Positions 1-6,298 of a stretch of 48,612 bases of DNA are shown here, in pieces. Under the pieces are notes generated by a model. That model did no database searches, was not told where the DNA came from, and saw only the letters and a list, made by a program, of their open reading frames with translations. Source of the stretch: Oscillospiraceae bacterium (GTDB lineage: Bacteria > Bacillota > Clostridia > Oscillospirales > Oscillospiraceae). Made by a program: the position numbers and the translations under genes. The stretch covers positions 1 to 48,612 of the forward strand of contig CACYLY010000015.1 of the NCBI GenBank assembly GCA_902775355.1. Reading direction: 5' to 3'. Each line of letters starts with the position of its first letter. Within the stretch, counting starts at the first letter, position 1.

Positions 1-392
1 TCCCCTGCGACGATCATCGTCCCATCCTCGGAATTGTCCAGAAAGTCGCCCGTGATGGTGGCCGCCCGCAGCTCCTCGCCCGGGTTTTCCACGCAGAGGC
101 AGCAGAGGAAATACACCCGGTCGCCCCGAACGGTGAAGTCCGAGAAGAAGGACTTCTCCTCCACCAGCCGGGGAGCGGGCAGGGCCCCCACTGGGCTGAG
201 CGCCGGTTCCCCCCGGGCGGGGGCCGCAGGCTCTTCCCGGGTGGAGGCCGCAGGCTCTTCCCGGGTGGAGGCGGTCGGCTCTGCCTGGGAGGGCGCCGCC
301 GTTTTGCTTTTTGGCGCCAGCAGCAGACACAGGACCAGGGCGGCCAATAATCCCGCCGGGATCAGCCAGAGCAGCCGTTTATTCTTCTTCAT
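1..392 (-). CDS. Membrane-anchored or secreted protein, C-terminus beyond window
   Basis: The reading frame opens with ATG at 392 and is still open at base 1, so only about 130 N-terminal residues are visible. A ribosome binding site (AAAGGAG) lies 6 bases before the ATG. The N-terminus is MKKNKR followed by a hydrophobic stretch (about residues 7-26) with no clear lipobox Cys, so it is an uncleaved signal anchor or a signal peptide. Next comes a low-complexity Pro/Ala/Glu linker with near-tandem eight-residue units of the form EPAASTRE, encoded by 24-bp near repeats around 200-290. The part after the linker (containing FFSDFTVRGDRVYFLCCLCVE, reported here only to position 20 style beta-rich segments) looks like the start of an extracellular beta-rich domain. 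I do not recognise the family. It is separated from the phosphatase gene to its right by a repeat-rich spacer, so it is its own transcription unit. Confidence 0.75.
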   Translation of the reverse strand, partial: MKKNKRLLWLIPAGLLAALVLCLLLAPKSKTAAPSQAEPTASTREEPAASTREEPAAPARGEPALSPVGALPAPRLVEEKSFFSDFTVRGDRVYFLCCLCVENPGEELRAATITGDFLDNSEDGTMIVAG

Positions 393-415
393 GGAAAGCT
401 CCTTTCTCTGCGCCG

Positions 416-517
416 CGCCCGCAGCGCCGAGCATTGCCCGGCATCTTGCTTCCCCCTCCGGGGGAAGTCCCCAGTGCGCACACTGGGGAATAGGGGGCCC
501 CTACCGTCACGGCGCTT
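416..517. repeat. 102-bp direct repeat, copy 1
   Basis: This block recurs at 871-972 in the same orientation with only about three mismatches over 102 bases. It contains two short inverted repeats, CCCCCTCCGGGGG and CCCCAGTGCGCACACTGGGG, so the transcript would fold into hairpins. It does not lie in a credible gene. It looks like a member of an intergenic interspersed repeat family. Confidence 0.85.
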
Positions 518-586
518 GCGTGAGACGCGCCGCGACACCTCCCCCTGTGGGGGAGGCAGGACCGCGCGCCGATGTCCGTCTGCGCC

Positions 587-865
587 GTAGGGGAGGGGCT
601 TGCCTCTCCCGCCGTCCCGCAACCACGCTGCGTCCGCCGTAGGGGCTGGCGCCCTCGACAGCCCGCCGATGTGCGCCAATGTCTGTTTCCTGTCGTAGGG
701 GCGATCCCTTGCGGTCGCCTGCGGAGAACGGTACGACCCCTCCGGCATCCGCCTGGCGGGGGATCGGCGGATGCCACACCCAAGACCCCTTGCACAGGGG
801 AGGTGGAGCGCGCCGATGTCTCGTCCGCGCTCGTAGGGGCGACCTTTGGTCGCCCGCCGATCTGC
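587..865. repeat. Cluster of GTAGGGG palindromic intergenic modules
   Basis: Four modules start with GTAGGGG at about 587, 639, 695 and 832. Each continues into a short imperfect palindrome, for example GGGGCGACC-TTT-GGTCGCCC at 835-855, then GCCCGCCGAT or similar. The same kind of module appears in the opposite orientation at 15740-15940. Open frames across here are present on several strands at once and have no family resemblance, so I read the stretch 393-1104 as non-coding repeat DNA rather than genes. Confidence 0.7.
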
Positions 866-870
866 GCCGA

Positions 871-972
871 CGCCCGCAGCGCCGGGCATTGCCCGGCGTC
901 TTGCTTCCCCCTTCGGGGGAAGTCCCCAGTGCGCACACTGGGGAATAGGGGGCCCCTACCGTCACGGCGCTT
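871..972. repeat. 102-bp direct repeat, copy 2
   Basis: Second copy of the block at 416-517, same orientation, about three substitutions apart. The two copies bracket the GTAGGGG module cluster, so the whole 416-972 segment looks like a composite of repeated units. Confidence 0.85.
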
Positions 973-1008
973 TTGTCGGTATAACGTTCCAGCCGCCCGA
1001 AAGGTTTC

Positions 1009-1056
1009 AAAAAACGCAGATCCTTCCTCTCTATTTTGGAGGGCTCTGCGTTTTTT
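1009..1056 (-). terminator. Intrinsic terminator after the IMPase gene
   Basis: AAAAAACGCAGA at 1009-1020 pairs with TCTGCGTTTTTT at 1045-1056, with an inner CCTTCC/GGAGGG-type stem. Read on the minus strand the hairpin ends in a run of T, placed 50-100 bases after the phosphatase stop codon. The A/T runs on both sides make it work in either direction. Confidence 0.85.
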
Positions 1057-1104
1057 GTCAAGGACAGCCCGCGGGATTTCAGAAATCTTAAGACGCGCGG
1101 CCCT

Positions 1105-1881
1105 TTATTTCGCCATCTCCAGGAATTCTGCCGCTTTTCCGGCCTCGGCGGCCAGGACGGAGGTCTTGGCCCCGGTCCAGGGCAGGGGGCTGCCGTCCAC
1201 GCGGGTGACCTGCCCGCCGGCCTCGGACACGATGAGGGCCCCGGCAGCATAGTCCCAGAGGGAGATGCTCAGCTCGAAGTAGGCCCCGGCCCGCCCCGCG
1301 GCCACACTGCAGAGATCCAGGGCCGCCGAGCCCTGGCGGCGCACGTCCAGCCCGGTGAGATAGCTGCGCCGGGCCAGCTCGAAGGTCCGCTCCGTCAGCT
1401 CCGGGTTGTAGGGCGCGGAGCCGAAGCAGATCACCGTCTCCCCCAGGGGCGCCGGGTCCACATGGATGGGCTTTCCGTTCAGAAAGGCCCCCTCCCCCCG
1501 GACGGCGGAGAACATCTCGTCCACATAGGGGTTGTAGACCGCGGCGGCCTCCACCCTGCCGAAACGGGTGTAGGCCACGGAGATGGCGCTGTGGTTCAGG
1601 CGGCGGACGAAGTTCATGGTGCCGTCGATGGGGTCGATGATGAACAGGTGCTCGGCCTGCAGATCGTCGTGCCGATCGTTCTCCTCGCAGAAGAAGCGGG
1701 CGCCGGGGAGGGCCGCGGAGAGCCGCTCCATCAGCAGCTCCTGGACCGCCCGGTCGTACTGGGTCACCAGGTCCCGGTGGTCGGTCTTGCTCTCGGCCAG
1801 GATGTCATGGGGCTGCCGCATGAGCTTGGCGGCGTCCCATTCAGCCGTCTGGATGGCGGCGCAGATCTCCCGGGGGCTCAT
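1105..1881 (-). CDS. Inositol monophosphatase family protein
   Basis: A 258-residue member of the Mg-dependent sugar-phosphatase superfamily (IMPase/FBPase/CysQ fold), which hydrolyses small phosphate monoesters such as inositol phosphate or PAP. The metal-binding signature DPIDGTMNF is present near residues 82-90, preceded by the acidic FFCEEN that supplies another metal ligand. The C-terminal signature appears as [17 protein letters not shown], the usual WDxAAG motif. Length matches the family. The ATG at 1881 overlaps the metK stop codon (ATGA), so the two genes are translationally coupled. Coupling to metK is suggestive of a role in the sulfur or adenosine nucleotide economy, but the sequence does not separate inositol phosphatase from CysQ-like activity. 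A terminator follows. Confidence 0.93.
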   Translation of the reverse strand: MSPREICAAIQTAEWDAAKLMRQPHDILAESKTDHRDLVTQYDRAVQELLMERLSAALPGARFFCEENDRHDDLQAEHLFIIDPIDGTMNFVRRLNHSAISVAYTRFGRVEAAAVYNPYVDEMFSAVRGEGAFLNGKPIHVDPAPLGETVICFGSAPYNPELTERTFELARRSYLTGLDVRRQGSAALDLCSVAAGRAGAYFELSISLWDYAAGALIVSEAGGQVTRVDGSPLPWTGAKTSVLAAEAGKAAEFLEMAK

Positions 1882-2991
1882 GCCCGCAGGCTCTCCACGG
1901 CCTGACGCAGGGCCTCCGTCCGGTCGGTGTTCTCCCAGCGGACCCCCAGGTCCTCCCGGCCCATGTGGCCGTAGGCGGCCAGCTTCCGGTAGATGGGCCG
2001 GCGCAGGTCCAGATCCCGGATGATGGCGGCGGGGCGGAAGTCGAAGACCTGCTCCACGGCCCGGGCCAGGATATCGTCGGAGACGACGCCGGTGCCGAAG
2101 CTCTCCACCAGGATGCTCACGGGCTGGGCCACGCCGATGGCGTAGGCCAGCTGGATCTGGCAGCGCCGGGCCAAGCCCGCGGCTACTACGTTCTTGGCGG
2201 CCCAGCGGGCGGCGTAGGCCGCGCTGCGGTCCACCTTGGTGGGATCCTTGCCGGAGAAGGCGCCGCCGCCGTGGGGGGCGCTGCCGCCGTAGGTGTCCAC
2301 GATGATCTTGCGGCCGGTGAGGCCGGAGTCCCCCTGGGGCCCGCCGATGACGAAGCGGCCGGTGGGGTTGATGAAGCACCAGCTCCAGCATGTCCCGCCG
2401 GATCTGCTCCAGGCTGGCCTCGGGGGCGTGCTGGGTGGAGAGCACAATGGCGTCGATGCGCACCGGGCGGCGGTCCTCGTCGTACTCCACGGTGACCTGG
2501 GTCTTCCCGTCAGGCCGCAGGTAGGGGACCAGGCCCTCCTTGCGGACCTGGGCCAGGCGCTTGGCCAGCTTGTGGCTCAGGGAGATGGCCAGGGGCATTT
2601 TTTCCGGCGTCTCGTCGCAGGCGTAGCCGAACATCATGCCCTGGTCCCCGGCGCCGCCCACCTGGTCGTTGGTGCCCAGGGCGATATCCGCGGACTGCTC
2701 GTCGATGCTGGTGATGACGCCGCAGGTGTCGCAGTCAAAGCCGTACTTGGCCCGGTCGTAACCGATGTCCCGCACCACCTCCCGGACGATCCGGGGGATG
2801 TCCACATAGCACTCGGTGCTGATCTCGCCCATCACGTGCACCAGGCCCGTGTTCACCGTGGTCTCGCAGGCCACGCGGCCGTGGGGATCCTCGGCCAGGA
2901 TGGCGTCCAGCACAGCGTCGGAGATCTGGTCGCAGATCTTGTCGGGATGGCCTTCGGTGACGGATTCAGAAGTAAAGAAATAATGGCTCAT
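1878..2991 (-). pseudogene. metK: S-adenosylmethionine synthetase, frame broken by a short internal deletion
   Basis: MetK makes S-adenosylmethionine from methionine and ATP. The N-terminal part ([18 protein letters not shown]) and the motif [13 protein letters not shown] are classical, up to [12 protein letters not shown]. The rest ([46 protein letters not shown]) continues in a different frame. Compared with the B. subtilis family pattern, about 16 residues (the stretch that normally reads like INPVVPEELIDEETKY) are missing at the join near 2381-2385, leaving a length of 1114 = 3 x 371 + 1. In the shifted frame the N-terminal half reads on through into the IMPase gene. The start is fixed by AAAGGAG 9 bases before ATG 2991. 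Because MetK is normally essential, this is either an assembly error or the cell has another copy. Confidence 0.93.
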
Positions 2992-3316
2992 GATCGATAT
3001 CTCCTTTATTTTTTTTGCCCTTTCGGCGGGAAAAGAAAAGACCCTGTCGGCATCCGACAGGGCGCGTAAAGAGTTTGCAAAGAAGCCTCATCTTTCGTCT
3101 CACCGCCGGATTTGGCACCTTATTACAGGGCGTTTCGCCGAGCCGCTTTGCGGCTCAGTAAAACAGCCGTGCTGTTTTGCCATATATTCATTGTAATAAT
3201 CATCGCGCAAATGATTCTTTGAATCATTTGCCGCCAAACTTGTAGTTTGGCAGCGAAAACAATCGGTTTTCGATTGTTTTCGCCAAGCGATGAGTATTAT
3301 AAGGTGTTCAATTGTG
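2992..3316 (-). promoter_or_regulatory. Structured metK leader, candidate riboswitch or attenuator of unknown class
   Basis: About 320 nt separate the promoter from the metK start. On the plus strand, five perfect inverted repeats follow one another: 3140-3156 (GAGCCGC/GCGGCTC), 3160-3178 (AAAACAG/CTGTTTT), 3207-3231 (GCAAATGATTC/GAATCATTTGC), 3234-3250 (CCAAACT/AGTTTGG) and 3253-3283 (GCGAAAACAATCG/CGATTGTTTTCGC). They are followed in the transcript by about 75 nt of unpaired-looking sequence (rich in GGUGCCAAAUCCGGC and GACGAAAGAUGAGGC) and then a terminator. An upstream CGCCCTGT (complement of 3124-3131) repeats the terminator 5' arm and could pair with its 3' arm. I could not match the SAM-I core pattern. 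Confidence 0.55.
3031..3062 (-). terminator. metK: Intrinsic terminator inside the metK leader
   Basis: CCCTGTCGG and CCGACAGGG (3042-3050 and 3054-3062) form a 9-bp perfect stem with a 3-nt loop. On the minus strand it is followed by TCTTTTCTTTT. It lies about 40 bases before the metK ATG and downstream of the metK promoter, so readthrough must be controlled. Confidence 0.85.
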
Positions 3317-3322
3317 CTGTTG

Positions 3323-3350
3323 ATTATAACAGGCTTTCCCCGTTTGTCAA
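3323..3350 (-). promoter_or_regulatory. metK: metK promoter
   Basis: Minus-strand TTGACA (3345-3350) and TATAAT (3323-3328) are both perfect consensus with a 16-bp spacer. The -35 box overlaps the stop codon of the upstream ribbon-helix-helix gene. Confidence 0.85.
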
Positions 3351-3500
3351 GAGAAATCGTCCCGATTCTCTTTCTTTTGTTCCTCCAGGTCCTGAAGGGC
3401 CAGCTTCACGCGCCTCTTCGACCTGCTCGATCACATCGTTGGGGAAGCGAATGGTCTTGTTGGTGGTGCTCGGTGTTTTCGGAATCTGAAATCTGCCCAT
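3347..3500 (-). pseudogene. Small ribbon-helix-helix-like protein, frame broken
   Basis: The frame from ATG 3500 reads MGRFQIPKTPSTTNKTIRF then PNDVIEQVEEA, which resembles short Arc/RHH-type proteins common on clostridial chromosomes and phages. The normal C-terminus follows in another frame as RVKLALQDLEEQKKENRDDF and stop (TGA 3347-3349). The middle of the fold, normally about 16 residues with a Cys-Thr-Phe-Ser type segment, is absent, and the length is 154 = 3 x 51 + 1. AGAGGG lies 6 bases before ATG 3500. The neighbour metK has a lesion of the same type and size class 0.9 kb away. The family reading is from memory of similar sequences, so the exact function is not established. Confidence 0.5.
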
Positions 3501-3556
3501 AGCCATCCCTCTTTTCCTTGATAGCCCCATTGTAGCAACACATTTGCATCGCATCT

Positions 3557-3575
3557 GCATTGCGTATTGCAATGC
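3557..3575. promoter_or_regulatory. Inverted repeat between divergent small genes, possible operator
   Basis: GCATTGC-GTATT-GCAATGC is a 7-bp perfect inverted repeat with a 5-bp centre. Partial copies (TGCATCGCATC) adjoin it. It sits in the gap between the RHH-like gene and the plus-strand 53-aa gene, where an autoregulatory site would be expected. Confidence 0.4.
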
Positions 3576-3607
3576 AAAGTGCTATCATGGCGGAGAGGTG
3601 ATGAGAT

Positions 3608-3769
3608 ATGGATTTATATAAAACGATGTACCTGCAGCTTTTCAACCGGGTGACTGACGCGCTGGAGCGGCTGGAACGGGGAGACGCGGAAGGCGCAAGG
3701 GCCTTGCTGGTGTCCGCCCAGCAGGAGGCGGAAGCGATATATATGGAAGCGGAGGCGGAAGAAGCGTAA
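3608..3769 (+). CDS. Conserved small protein of 53 residues
   Basis: The product begins MDLYKTMYLQLFNRVTDALE and ends in an acidic Ala/Glu tail (EAIYMEAEAEEA). It is predicted to be almost entirely helical. GGAGAGG lies about 9 bases before the ATG. Short proteins with the pattern Y-x2-MY-x2-LFN-x-VTDAL are familiar from clostridial genomes and prophages next to RHH-type genes, but no function is known to me. It diverges from the broken RHH gene and is followed by the GntR promoter. It is too short to carry an enzymatic domain; a structural or adaptor role is only a guess. Confidence 0.7.
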   Translation: MDLYKTMYLQLFNRVTDALERLERGDAEGARALLVSAQQEAEAIYMEAEAEEA

Positions 3770-3788
3770 AACTTTTTCCGCTTTCCTC

Positions 3789-3817
3789 TTGACAAATATG
3801 TATATACTGTGTATATT
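3789..3817 (+). promoter_or_regulatory. Promoter of the GntR-ABC operon with embedded palindrome
   Basis: TTGACA (3789-3794), a 17-bp spacer and TATATT (3812-3817). The spacer and downstream bases contain GTATATACTG and, inverted, GCATATACAGT at about 3800-3831. This suggests an operator for the GntR regulator encoded immediately downstream, as is usual for YtrA-type repressors. Confidence 0.75.
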
Positions 3818-3846
3818 GTGCATATACAGTAGACACGAGGTGCGAT

Positions 3847-4224
3847 ATGACCATCCTGATCGACAACAAGAGCGGCCGGCCCATCTATGAGCAGATCGTC
3901 TCCCAGCTCCGGGAGCAGATCTTCTCCGGCGCCCTGGCGGAGGACGAGGCCCTCCCCTCCATCCGGGACCTGGCGCGGGACCTGCGCATCAGCGTGATCA
4001 CCACCAAGCGGGCCTATGAGGAGCTGGCCGCCGCGGGGCTCATCTACACCCTGCCGGGCAAGGGCAGCTTCGTGGCCGCCAAAAATATGGAGCTGCTGCG
4101 GGAGGAGCACCTGCGGCAGATCGAGGAGCATCTGAGCGCGGCGCTGAATCTGGCCCGCCTGTCCGGCCTGGGCCGGGAGGAGCTGCGGGAGATGCTGGAT
4201 ACCCTGGAGGAGGAAGAGACATGA
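3847..4224 (+). CDS. GntR family (YtrA subfamily) transcriptional regulator
   Basis: A 125-residue repressor. The winged-helix domain covers residues 7-75 (GRPIYEQIVSQLREQI, then LPSIRDLARDLRISVITTKR and the wing PGKGSFVA). The C-terminal tail is short and helical, as in the YtrA subfamily, which controls the ABC transporter operon it heads. A consensus promoter with palindromic spacer lies upstream. The stop codon overlaps the start of the ABC ATPase gene (ATGA at 4221), so the three genes form one operon. Members respond to cell-wall-active compounds in some firmicutes; the inducer here is unknown. Confidence 0.92.
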   Translation: MTILIDNKSGRPIYEQIVSQLREQIFSGALAEDEALPSIRDLARDLRISVITTKRAYEELAAAGLIYTLPGKGSFVAAKNMELLREEHLRQIEEHLSAALNLARLSGLGREELREMLDTLEEEET

Positions 4225-5048
4225 ACGCCATTGAACTGCACGGACTGGAAAAACACTACAAGGACTTTGATCTGAAGATCGACCTGGAGCTGCCCCAGGG
4301 CTGCATCCTGGGCCTGGTGGGCGAGAACGGCGCCGGCAAGAGCACCACCATCCGCCTGCTCCTGGGCATGACCAGGCCCGACGGCGGCAGCATCCGGGTG
4401 CTGGGGGAGGAACGGGCGGACAAGGAGGAGATCGGCGTGGTGCTGGACGAACCCGCCTATCCCGAGTGCCTGACGCCCCGGCAGCTGGGTCGGGTCATGG
4501 CCGGGATCTTCAGGAGCTGGGATCCGGCGGCCTACGAGGGCTATCTGGAAAAGCTGAGCCTGCCGGAAAACAAGCGCTTCAAGGACTTCTCCCGGGGCAT
4601 GAAGATGAAGCTCTCCATCGCCGTGGCCCTGAGCCACCACCCCAGGCTCCTGGTGCTGGACGAGCCCACCTCCGGCCTGGACCCGGTGGTGCGGGACGAG
4701 GTGGTGGAGCTCTTCGCGGACTTCGCCCGGGAGGAGGACCACTCGGTGCTCATCTCCTCCCACATCGTCAGTGACCTGGAGAAGCTCTGCGACTATGTGG
4801 CCTTCCTGCACAAGGGCCGCCTGCTGCTCTGCGAGGAGAAGGACGCCCTGCGGGAGGAGTACGGTCTGGCCCGGCTGTCCAGGGCGGACTTTGAGGCCCT
4901 GGACCCCGGCGCCGTCATCGGCAGCCGCCGCAGCCCCTACGGGATCTCGGCCATCCTCCGGCGCTCGGCGGCCCCGGCGGGCCTGGCGCTGGAGCCGGTG
5001 AGCATCGAGGATCTCTTTATCCTCATGGTAAAGGAGGGAGAACAATGA
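4221..5048 (+). CDS. ABC transporter ATP-binding protein
   Basis: A 275-residue ATPase subunit of an ABC-2-type exporter. Walker A is GENGAGKST (about residues 36-44), the signature is FSRGMKMKLSIA, and Walker B is LLVLDEPTSGLDP, followed by the switch His in ISSHIVSDLE. The C-terminal 60 residues form the variable tail typical of this class. It overlaps both the regulator gene and the permease gene by 4 bases, so the trio is translated together. The transported compound cannot be told from the sequence. Co-occurrence with a YtrA-type regulator suggests a role in envelope stress or toxic-compound export. Confidence 0.95.
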   Translation: MNAIELHGLEKHYKDFDLKIDLELPQGCILGLVGENGAGKSTTIRLLLGMTRPDGGSIRVLGEERADKEEIGVVLDEPAYPECLTPRQLGRVMAGIFRSWDPAAYEGYLEKLSLPENKRFKDFSRGMKMKLSIAVALSHHPRLLVLDEPTSGLDPVVRDEVVELFADFAREEDHSVLISSHIVSDLEKLCDYVAFLHKGRLLLCEEKDALREEYGLARLSRADFEALDPGAVIGSRRSPYGISAILRRSAAPAGLALEPVSIEDLFILMVKEGEQ

Positions 5049-5662
5049 TCGGTCTTCTGCGAAAGGATCTCTATATGACCTGGGCCTATTGCCGGTCTTT
5101 TGTGGTGATCCTGGGGGTTTTTCTGGGCGTGGGCCTGGTGAACGGGGAGAACAGCTTCTTTGTAATCTACCCCATGATCATCGGCATGATGCTGCCGGTC
5201 AGCATCATCTCCTATGACGAGCGCTTCAAGTGGCACATCGCCTGCGACGCGCTGCCCTGCAGCAGAGCCCAGGCCGTGTCCTCCAAATACATCCTGACCC
5301 TGCTGCTGGTGGGGCTGATTTTTGCGCTGACCATGCTGATCCAGGGGATCCGGCTGAGCCGGGCGGGAGATCTGGCGCAGCTTTGGGAGCTGCCCGGGAT
5401 GCTGCTGCCCGTCGGGCTGGTGGGTCCGGCGGTGCTGCTGCCGGTGATCTTCCGTCTGGGGGTGGAAAAGGGCCGCATCTTTTACTATGTGCTGGTGGGC
5501 CTGGTGGCCGCGTCGGCGGTGATCTTCTCCTCCGGCCAGTTGCCGGAGATCCCCGCCGTCCAGGTGCAGCTGCCCGGACTCGCCCTGGTGCTGGGCAGCC
5601 TGGTCCTCTTCGCCCTGTCCTGGGGCCTGTCCATCGTGCTCTACCAGCGCCGGGAGCTGTGA
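5045..5662 (+). CDS. ABC-2 type transporter permease
   Basis: A 205-residue membrane protein with about six hydrophobic segments. It begins MIGLLRKDLYMTWAYCRSF, the usual cytoplasmic start of small ABC-2 permeases (ABC2_membrane_5 type), then alternates hydrophobic helices up to WGLSIVLYQRREL. It is the membrane partner of the ATPase encoded immediately upstream, whose stop codon overlaps its ATG. A strong terminator lies 19 bases after the stop, ending the operon. Confidence 0.88.
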   Translation: MIGLLRKDLYMTWAYCRSFVVILGVFLGVGLVNGENSFFVIYPMIIGMMLPVSIISYDERFKWHIACDALPCSRAQAVSSKYILTLLLVGLIFALTMLIQGIRLSRAGDLAQLWELPGMLLPVGLVGPAVLLPVIFRLGVEKGRIFYYVLVGLVAASAVIFSSGQLPEIPAVQVQLPGLALVLGSLVLFALSWGLSIVLYQRREL

Positions 5663-5680
5663 GAAAGAAAAAGAGAAAAA

Positions 5681-5722
5681 GATCCCCGTCTTCGCAAAAA
5701 CGAAGGCGGGGATCTTTTCTTT
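5681..5722. terminator. Bidirectional terminator between convergent operons
   Basis: GATCCCCGTCTTCG (5681-5694) pairs with CGAAGGCGGGGATC (5701-5714) with one G-T pair and a six-base loop. The plus side ends in TTTTCTTT; the minus side has an A-rich complement before the stem. It serves the ABC operon and the convergent gene at 5746. Confidence 0.92.
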
Positions 5723-5745
5723 CAGGAAACAGGCCCTTCGGCTAT

Positions 5746-6270
5746 TTATGTCGGTACCGCGACCTCGTTGGTGGAGATCTCCTGGACCTTCAGCCAGGGA
5801 TAGAGCCCCAGGATCAAGAGCTCCCAGCGCATCAGACCCTTCTTGCCGCCCAGGGGCGCCTGGATCTGCAGCGTGGCCTGGGGGAAGCGCAGCACGTTGT
5901 AGGCCCCGTCCAGCTTTTCCAGCCGGTGGATGATCTGGAAGAAGGTGCAGGCCTGCACCAGGGGGACCAGGGGGCTGAGCCGCACGGTGATCAGGGGCTT
6001 CTCCATGGACGCGTCAAAGGACGCCAGGCCATGGGTGCCCAGCATGACAATGATCTGCTCCTTCAGGGAAGCCGGCAGGGCGTCGAAGCGCTCCGGCGTC
6101 AAGGACTCGCCGCCCAGCTTCAGGTTTGGGCTGCTGTTCCGGGCCTCCCGCAGGGCGGCCTCCTCCAGCTGGGCCAGCAGCTGCTGCAGGTCCTCCTTCT
6201 CCTCCGCTTTTTCATACACCAGGGAAATGTCGTCCAGCAGGTACGAGTCCCAGGGGATTTTCCACTCCAT
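5746..6270 (-). CDS. Uncharacterised 174-residue protein
   Basis: I do not recognise this protein. It begins MEWKIPWDSYLLDDISLVYE, has a Glu/Gln-rich helical segment (EEKEDLQQLLAQLEEAAL), then a mixed alpha/beta part ending GLYPWLKVQEISTNEVAVPT. There is no signal peptide and no clear membrane helix. The ATG at 6270 is preferred to 6273 because AGGAGG then sits 6 bases away. It lies 28 bases after the XRE-NTPase-CYTH gene in the same direction, so it is probably its last operon partner and a candidate cofactor of that protein. It ends at the shared terminator. Confidence 0.7.
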   Translation of the reverse strand: MEWKIPWDSYLLDDISLVYEKAEEKEDLQQLLAQLEEAALREARNSSPNLKLGGESLTPERFDALPASLKEQIIVMLGTHGLASFDASMEKPLITVRLSPLVPLVQACTFFQIIHRLEKLDGAYNVLRFPQATLQIQAPLGGKKGLMRWELLILGLYPWLKVQEISTNEVAVPT

Positions 6271-6298
6271 CATGCTCCTCCTTTTCGTATGGGAACGA

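Noticed and set aside
393-1104. Several small open frames as genes
   Set aside because: They overlap on both strands, cover the duplicated repeat, and have no ribosome binding sites or family resemblance.
1105-2991. A single open frame that seems to fuse MetK to the phosphatase
   Set aside because: The middle of the frame is Arg/Pro/His-rich nonsense while another frame codes for proper MetK there, so it is a frameshift product, not a bifunctional enzyme.
2992-3316. SAM-I riboswitch in the metK leader
   Set aside because: The core SAM-I patterns (AGAG-type K-turn and the CCCGGCAACC-type segment) were not found, so I report only a structured leader of unknown class.
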